64,000 bases of DNA from Panax quinquefolius (taxonomy: Eukaryota > Streptophyta > Magnoliopsida > Apiales > Araliaceae). The position numbers and the translations under genes are program-made. A model generated the notes under the pieces. It searched no databases. It was not told the origin of the DNA and saw only the letters and a program-made list of their open reading frames with translations. This document shows, piece after piece, positions 58,446 through 64,000 of this stretch (positions are counted from its first letter, which is position 1; every line of letters begins with the position of its first letter). The stretch is taken from contig CM035170.1 in the NCBI GenBank assembly GCA_020205615.1, positions 55,356,812-55,420,811 of the forward strand, in the 5' to 3' direction.

Positions 58446-58988
58446 AACAACAAAATACAAATATTTTCATAATTTAATTTCAAAATCTAAATGAAAGAAG
58501 CTGTCATAAATATCAAATTGCATTCAACAATCTTGATAATAAAAATAACAACAAAACAATCCATTTCTTGAATTCAAATAACTTTTCAACATCAAAATTT
58601 TAATAATAAAACTTTTACTACATAAAACCTAATACATACAAACATTAGGTTCACACTACCTAATCAAAGAAAAACGAGGCATATTTAGGAATCAACAATG
58701 GTAACCTAGACCTCAACGCCATGTTCAATGGTAATAGAAGTACCCTGCGTCAATCACACGTTTGTGGACGTGAAGCTCAAATCTATCACGTACTGGTTCC
58801 TAGAAAAGTTTCAAGCCAGATTAATTTCAATTGTTAAAGCCAAACAAGCAAGCCTACTATTAGTGAGAATTATACTACTTTTACACATTAAGAACATTTA
58901 GCACATAAAATTTCATAGCATCAAAATGTAGCAACAACGGAATTGAAACTATCGTTGTACTCCTAAAAGTGACGGGATATGAGAACAC

Positions 58989-58989
<1 letters not shown>

Positions 58990-59022
<33 letters not shown>
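58990..59022 (+). repeat. (TA)n(TG)n microsatellite
   Basis: Compound dinucleotide run: about six TA units, then eleven TG units. Confidence 0.95.
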
Positions 59023-59069
59023 TGGTTTTCTGCCGTTTTAGTTCACTAGTATGGTTAGATTAGGTAGTA

Positions 59070-59070
<1 letters not shown>

Positions 59071-59134
<64 letters not shown>
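59071..59134 (+). repeat. (AT)n microsatellite, about 64 bp
   Basis: Uninterrupted AT alternation. Likely a hairpin-forming, length-unstable site. Confidence 0.95.
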
Positions 59135-59136
<2 letters not shown>

Positions 59137-59589
59137 CGAGCAGTGAATTAATTTTCTCTTCGGGCTATCAAGTACCAATTATATCCACAAAAAATTGTCC
59201 CACCAAGAGTAAACTACAAAGAGTAAACTTGTGGTATTAAACTTGAGTGGTTGGTTGACTTAGTTGCGCATAATGTGGGGATCAGTTGAAATGGTAGACT
59301 AGAGCATAAGATAAAAATAGTTTGTGTTCAAGCCTCATCATTTCGAGTGATTTTATGAAGGTCTCCTAATCATGCCTGGCTGCAACAAAGATAACTGCAT
59401 CCACTAAAAATTAAGTGTGTAGCTACCCACCAACAAAAGATTTAGTTTTGCACGCGTTTGCTTTATTGAAATCATGTTGATGGAAAACAGAGGGATGCAT
59501 GTTACTTAACCACCACTGCTCAAAAACTGGTACTGCCACCCACATGAGACCCCCTTCTGCAATTATTCTTACATGAAGATAAATGGAAA

Positions 59590-59785
59590 GCATGGAAAGC
59601 TGCAATTAAAGATGACCCATTGGGGATTTTGAGCACTTGGGTTGGGTCAAATGTGTGCTTATAAAGGTGTTTTTTGTGCAAATCTTCAAAATGAAATGGG
59701 TGGCTCAACAATTTCAGTTGTTGCAGGTATAGATCTCAACCATGCCAATCTCCAAGGCACACTTGTCAAAGAACTCTCTCTACTA
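59590..59785 (+). pseudogene. LRR-extensin-like N-terminal fragment
   Basis: Reads AWKAAIKDDPLGILSTWVGSNVC, then after a one-base deletion (near 59658, creating TAA) YKGVFCANLQNEMGGSTISVV and GIDLNHANLQGTLVKELSLL. The W...I..DP....SW.GSNVC.Y.GVFC pattern is the LRR N-terminal cap, and GIDLNHA..G.L..EL.LL is the first repeat of leucine-rich-repeat extensins (cell-wall proteins). About 65 residues remain; after LSLL the text changes to unrelated repeats, with no further LRRs or extensin domain. It lies 1.6 kb from the ubiquitin-CHLP chimera and is probably another captured fragment. Minus-strand ORFs here are shadows. Confidence 0.75.
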
Positions 59786-59943
59786 ATACAAGAGCTTCAA
59801 ACTAAAGCACAAACAGAGTAAATTAGCTAAAGCTAAACAGGACTTAGCTAAAGCACAAACAGAGCAAATTCATGAATAATCGAGCTTAAAATTCCCAATG
59901 GAGCTTCAAACTAAAGCTCAATTAGTTCTACTAATACAAGAGC
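59780..59943 (+). repeat. Shuffled direct repeats after the LRR fragment
   Basis: CTACTAATACAAGAGC occurs at 59780-59795 and 59928-59943; GAGCTTCAAACTAAAGC at 59792-59808 and 59901-59917; CTAAAGCACAAACAGAG also twice (59803-59819 and near 59850). Confidence 0.8.
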
Positions 59944-60930
59944 ATTGAATTCCAAAGCATTTGATATCACATCCAATTATAAAAAATCATAATACCCACA
60001 ATCTATAAGGTCTAATTTAAGAATTCCCACACACAAACAAGTGCAAATAGTATAATTTAATACAGTTCAAATGACTCTTATCCACAATAAACACAAACAG
60101 AGTCTAAGCAAAAAGAAATTTTAATCACTACCTTACCAATTGAAGTCCATACAAAAGAATCCGCCTTTCTCGGTACCCATCCCCTGATAGCTTCACCGGT
60201 GACCGGCCAAAAATGATATGGCAAAAATCTTGCAGATGTGCTCCGTGCTCCTCTTTCTCCGTGCTTCTCTTTCTTAGCCCTAGATGTGCTCCTCTAGTCC
60301 TCTTGCAGTCTTGCTCAATGCTCGGTAGTACTGAGTATCCCGTCCCGTTCCTTTTTTTTTGAGATGATTTGGGCTTTTGTTTGTTGGTTAAAATATTGGG
60401 CTGGGCTAAGATATATAAGTAAAAAAAAACAAGGGTCCTTTACATAAGTATACAACAAATAGAAAGTAATTACAAGAATAGTGCATCAACCAAATAATTA
60501 CAAAAAGAATGTAATTAAGATTCATATTACAAAAATAGTACAATTCACATTAATAAGGAAACCTAAAATCAAGGACAAATAACTACCATAATTAATAATT
60601 CAAATTCAAATATTTGGATCTAACAACAAAAATAAATTTAAATTCAAATCTTCATCTCCCTCACATACACTTTGAAATAATAGTTAACAAATAAATAAAT
60701 AAATAAATAAAATAAATGTACTGGATATCCAAAAAATTAATAGCTAAATAAGTCTTCAGTTCAGTTCAAAGTTTGGGCTCTACTACTTCGTTGCTACACC
60801 GCCCCGAATCTCCGTTGTCCAAAACGCCAATGAGAATAAGAAGAAGATTCGCCCTACAGAAAGTTTAAAAATAAATATATGTAACTTTTACTGTTTGGAT
60901 TTTTTTTATAACTATTTTGTTACTCATAAA
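59944..60930. other. Stretch without recognised gene
   Basis: Contains a 10-bp palindrome TCACCGGTGA near 60192 and CTCC-rich repeats (GTGCTCCTCTTTCTCCGTGC) at 60240-60300. At 60780-60880 the plus strand encodes a short reading (ATPPRISVVQNANENKKK) that looks protein-like but that I cannot assign; it might be another captured fragment. Confidence 0.35.
60688..60716 (+). repeat. (AAAT)n microsatellite
   Basis: About six perfect AAAT/AATA units. Confidence 0.9.
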
Positions 60931-60939
60931 TAATAAAAT

Positions 60940-61370
60940 GGTTATCTTTGTATGAATGGTTGGCTACCAACTGCATCACATTCAAACAAAAATTGGTAAC
61001 TTAATAAAATTGAATTAGTTACCTTTGTCTGAAGGTTTGGCTACCAACTGCACTATAAAAAAACTGTAGGTGTGGATGTGAATTAGTTACTCTGGTATGA
61101 AGGTTTTGTTACCTTGGTATGAAGGTTTGGATACCTTGATCTGAAGGTTTGGTAACCAACTGTACTAAGAAAAAATTTAAAGTATGGAGGTTAATTAGTT
61201 ACTTTGATATGACAGTTTGGTTACCTTAGTATGAAGGTTTGGTTACCATCATCCAATATTTGAATGAGCACATTCAACACATCAGAATGGACTTTGAATC
61301 GGTAACTTAATAAAACTGAATTGGTTACCTTAGTCTGAAGGTTTTGCTACCAACTGTACTATGAAAAAAC
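60940..61370 (+). repeat. Irregular minisatellite GGTTACCTTAGTATGAAGGTTT
   Basis: At least nine copies of a ~20-22-bp unit with core TTACCTT(A/G)(G/T)(T)CTGAAGGTTT, interspersed with larger units containing CTACCAACTG(C/T)ACTA and AACTTAATAAAA(T/C)TGAATT. The higher-order unit of roughly 110-330 bp is itself repeated. Confidence 0.85.
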
Positions 61371-61393
61371 TGCAGATGAGGATGTGGATTGGT

Positions 61394-61837
61394 TCCAATC
61401 GTATTCACAGTCAACTTCAAATCCTCCAATGGATTCCTCGGTGCCACCTTCTTATACAAATAGCTATCGAATGTCATCTTCTGCACATACTCATCCGCAC
61501 ACATCTCTACAAACGCTTACCTCGCCGGATTCGACCGGTAAAACACCTTCTGCAATATATCAAGCACCTTATATGCCGGCCAATACATCTTGTCCCATTT
61601 CTCCAAATACTTCCTCAGATCCGCCTCCTCCACCATTCTCTTTCCATTCTCCGATCCCTCCACTATCGCCTCCGTTGCACATCCTCCCGCTCTTCGCATA
61701 AAATATATCCCTTCGTTGAGCACTTTGTAACGTACCCTTACGTCTCAGGCCAATGCCACTGATCGGCCACCTTTTTTCGATTAAGTGGGTGCTCCGAAAT
61801 TGGATGGACTTCCACTCTGATAATCTTCCCTCCTAAT
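61394..61837 (-). pseudogene. CHLP: Geranylgeranyl reductase (CHLP) C-terminal fragment
   Basis: CHLP reduces geranylgeranyl to phytyl chains for chlorophyll and tocopherol synthesis in plastids. Minus-strand text in order: LGGKIIRVEVHPISEHP, then (after frame changes) YVTKCS, AKSGRM, then EAIVEGSENGKRMVEE, DLRKYLEKWDKMYWPAYKVL, LQKVFYRSNPAR, a TAA stop at 61517-61519, and in the same frame AFVEMCADEYVQKMTFDSYL ... NPLEDLKLTVNTIG. These match the conserved C-terminal third of plant CHLP. The usual protein is about 460 residues; about 145 are here. At least two frameshifts and one stop make it non-functional. After NTIG homology ends (61394), so both ends are abrupt. The plus-strand ORFs at 61361-61762 are shadows. 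Confidence 0.88.
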
Positions 61838-61891
61838 TCCTTCCTTATCTTGAATCTTAGCCTTCACATTATCGATCGTATCAGAAGATTC
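61835..61891 (-). pseudogene. UBQ: Ubiquitin codons 18-36, fused to the CHLP fragment
   Basis: Minus-strand codons read ESSDTIDNVKAKIQDKEGI, identical to ubiquitin residues 18-36, including the K27, K29 and K33 region. The text then passes without spacer into the CHLP fragment (junction within GGAATTAGGA, 61831-61840). Upstream, AGATTCAAGATAAAGAAGG repeats the codons for IQDKEG near 61890-61910, a small partial duplication. No other ubiquitin sequence is seen. Confidence 0.85.
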
Positions 61892-62250
61892 CTTCTTTAT
61901 CTTGAATCATTTCCTGCTGCTGGTGTTTCTTTCCTGTCGCTGCTGTCTTTCTTCTTCATTATTATTATTAAAAGGTTGAATTTGTTAAATAACTTGAGGA
62001 GAGAGAGAAGAAGCTATAACTAATCCCTAAATTAAGGAATTCTAATTGAATTATAATTCCCTAAATTAAGGAATCCTAATTACACTAGAATATGTAAATA
62101 AATATGAAAATGTATTAGTTATGTAAATATTATATGAGTGCACTATTGATGTAATTATTTTTAAAAATGTATTAGAATATGTAATTGATCCAAAAAAAAT
62201 TAATTTGACCCGGGCTACATCCCAACCCAGTCCCTACATGGCTCCGCCCC

Positions 62251-62320
<70 letters not shown>

Positions 62321-64000
62321 CAAGCATAAGCAAACCTATTAAAAAGATGAAACTTGCCCATCTTGTATGAAGATAAAAGAGGAATCACCTCTGTTTGAGC
62401 TCCCCTATTTTCTTTCTCCATATTTCCTCTCTTGCGTGCTTGCAACAAATAGTATCTAATGATTAGTCTCTATATTGTTTGCTAAAATACTTGGTTTATC
62501 ATTTATAATCAAACAATAACCATTAAAAATTCAACAAAACAAAATAACCATATAGTATTCTACATTTACAAGTACGTAGGAGAAAACATAGACCACCCTT
62601 TTCTTGGCATTCAAATACTCCTGCTTATACTCCAAATGCTATAACCTAATACTAATTTTTTGCTAAAAGAAAGTTTACAGTACATTTACAAGAAATAGAA
62701 GCTTCAGAAGAATTGAAAATGTAAGCTCAATCAAGTTCAACATATCACACTTGACAGCAAGATTTTATTATCAAGTGAATTCTAAAAACAAGCAGCTAGT
62801 GTATTAAAGTTGCATGACAAATCATATTTATCATTATATATAAAAGGACATTAAATAAAATTCTCATATTTATCCCACTTTATATATACACCATTCCCCC
62901 ATCCTATTTCTCTTATTCTCTTTTATTTTTTATTCCTTTCCCCTTTTCATTTTGATCCTTTCTTGATTTCTTCTATACCACTATTACCAGAAAAAAAGAC
63001 CTGTTATTTCTAGGTCTAAATATGAAGCACAAATGCATTTTTAATATTGTAAATTTTGCAAATAAAACTATTTTTGTGTAACATATATGAAGTATATATC
63101 AAGCAAATCCATATAGGTGAGCAGCTAGCTCTGACCAAGAAGGAAGAACATATATACATATATAACAATAAATGCACCAGAAGTAATTAAATTTCAACCA
63201 ACCTATTTATTGGAATAATTTCATCCCCCATCTACAACAGTGTGCATTTCTGGAACTGAAAGTAAACTTATCATATCATAAAGCCATAAAGTTGATTTAT
63301 TTTGACTATCTTTTTGAACTCGTCTCCAGACAACTGGAGGGGATCTTGCATCTTTCCTATTTCGAACAAGAAATTATAGATTTACTTGGTGCCAAAACAG
63401 TTTTCCTTGATAAAAGAATATGAATATATTCAAGCATTTTGATAATATAGTGCTGAGAAAAAATGAAGCAAAAATATGAATGAAAAAATAATTATCAAAG
63501 TAATATTTCAATGAAGCAAAAATATGAATGAAAAACTAATTATCAAAGTTACACTATCAATCAAAATAATGAACCACATTTAATTCGATGTGAAGGGTAC
63601 AAGGAATTAAAAAAATCATTAAAAACATCTTACATTTGCAAGCAGTTCTTCCCATAATCTGAAACATACCAACTAATTCCAAAAGAATAAACGTTACAAA
63701 AATATTTCAAACTTCTTCAGTTTGGGAGTCTCTATTCGTGTAAGCTCATTTAGGTCCAGTATGTAACACATCGAAGCCGATATAGGTCTAAAGTGCTACA
63801 CGTCGCAAGCCCATAGGCCCGCAAGGCAACAATATCAATAATGCGCAACCCAAACAAAATAACTTAACATTAATCTTAACTTAAAACCCAACAATAAATA
63901 TATTTTAAATCAATCCAAATGAAATACTAATAAATACCACATTCAAATAATGGAGACGCAGCTCCTCGAAACTAAGAGTTTTATCAAAATTCATCAACAA
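61892..64000. other. Intergenic stretch, no gene recognised
   Basis: AT-rich, with a GA microsatellite. GGCTCCGCCCC at 62240-62250 resembles ends of common plant repeats. Short AG...GT-bounded segments on the minus strand at 63634-63658 and about 63311-63356 look exon-like but could not be joined into a gene. Confidence 0.4.
62251..62319 (+). repeat. (TA)n(GA)n compound microsatellite
   Basis: About eleven TA units followed by about 23 GA units. Confidence 0.95.

Larger units (their letters stand above)
58446..59589. other. Intergenic stretch with microsatellites
   Basis: AT-rich, no recognisable coding region. Contains the two dinucleotide repeats listed separately. Confidence 0.45.

Noticed and set aside
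60780..60880. Short plus-strand reading ATPPRISVVQNANENKKK
   Set aside because: Protein-like composition but too short and not recognised; noted only as a possible further captured fragment.
61361..61762. Two overlapping plus-strand ORFs, one proline/serine-rich
   Set aside because: Antisense of the CHLP fragment, whose minus-strand reading matches a known protein across several frames.
63311..63658. Exon-like pieces on the minus strand (63634-63658 bounded by CAG and GTAAGA; about 63311-63356 after ATAG)
   Set aside because: The second piece lacks a good donor and ends in a stop soon after; no family recognised, so a gene is not supported.

Overview
The window is AT-rich nuclear DNA from a flowering plant, probably a eudicot. 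The evidence is chromodomain-bearing Ty3/gypsy (Tekay/Del-type) and Ty1/copia (Tork-type) LTR retrotransposons primed by initiator tRNA-Met, Stowaway-like MITEs, long microsatellites, and pieces of plant nuclear genes (plastid glucose-6-phosphate isomerase, geranylgeranyl reductase CHLP, ubiquitin, an LRR-extensin-like protein). I see no intact host gene and no intact retroelement ORF. Species is not determinable by reading.

Layout. 1-3084: intergenic DNA with two MITE-like elements, microsatellites and a two-exon remnant of glucose-6-phosphate isomerase on the minus strand. 3085-13588: Tekay-type element A (minus), truncated at its 3' end, with a 3.8-kb solo LTR (H) inserted in its integrase. 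13589-16758: 5' part of a Tork-type copia element (minus), abutting the 5' LTR of A. 16759-19310: degenerate LTR-like DNA of another Ty3/gypsy family (minus).

19316-55150 is one Russian-doll nest of related long-LTR Tekay-type elements, resolved by reading termini and target-site duplications (TSDs). Solo LTR F (+, TSD CTTAA) contains solo LTR E (-, TSD ACACA). E contains element C (+). C's 5' LTR contains solo LTR G (-, TSD GTTGA) and complete element B (-, 10.3 kb, TSD GATAG). C's 3' LTR contains element D (+, 8.5 kb, TSD CTTTT). LTR F carries its first ~620 bp as five tandem copies. The LTRs (2.5-5.3 kb) share a conserved U3 block, a TATA box, a GTAAGG donor-like site, arrays of short hairpins, a 14-bp minisatellite, a second array around the motif CAAAGATATTC, and a pyrimidine-tract/CAG acceptor-like site. 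This suggests, but does not prove, a removable leader intron inside the LTR.

55156-64000: remnant gag of a Tat/Ogre-like element, a block of GAGACGG/CCGTCTC repeats (CACTA-like), microsatellites, then a cluster of host-gene fragments: an LRR-extensin-like N-terminus (+), and a chimera joining ubiquitin codons 18-36 to the C-terminal part of CHLP (-). This looks like gene-fragment capture by a transposon, although I could not find the element's ends. The last 2 kb holds nothing I can name.

Two general points. Coding decay includes several C-to-T type stop codons, as expected in methylated repeats. Separately, related copies disagree unusually often exactly at CAG/CTG sites, which could be a sequencing artefact at methylated CHG sites and should temper interpretation of the frameshifts.
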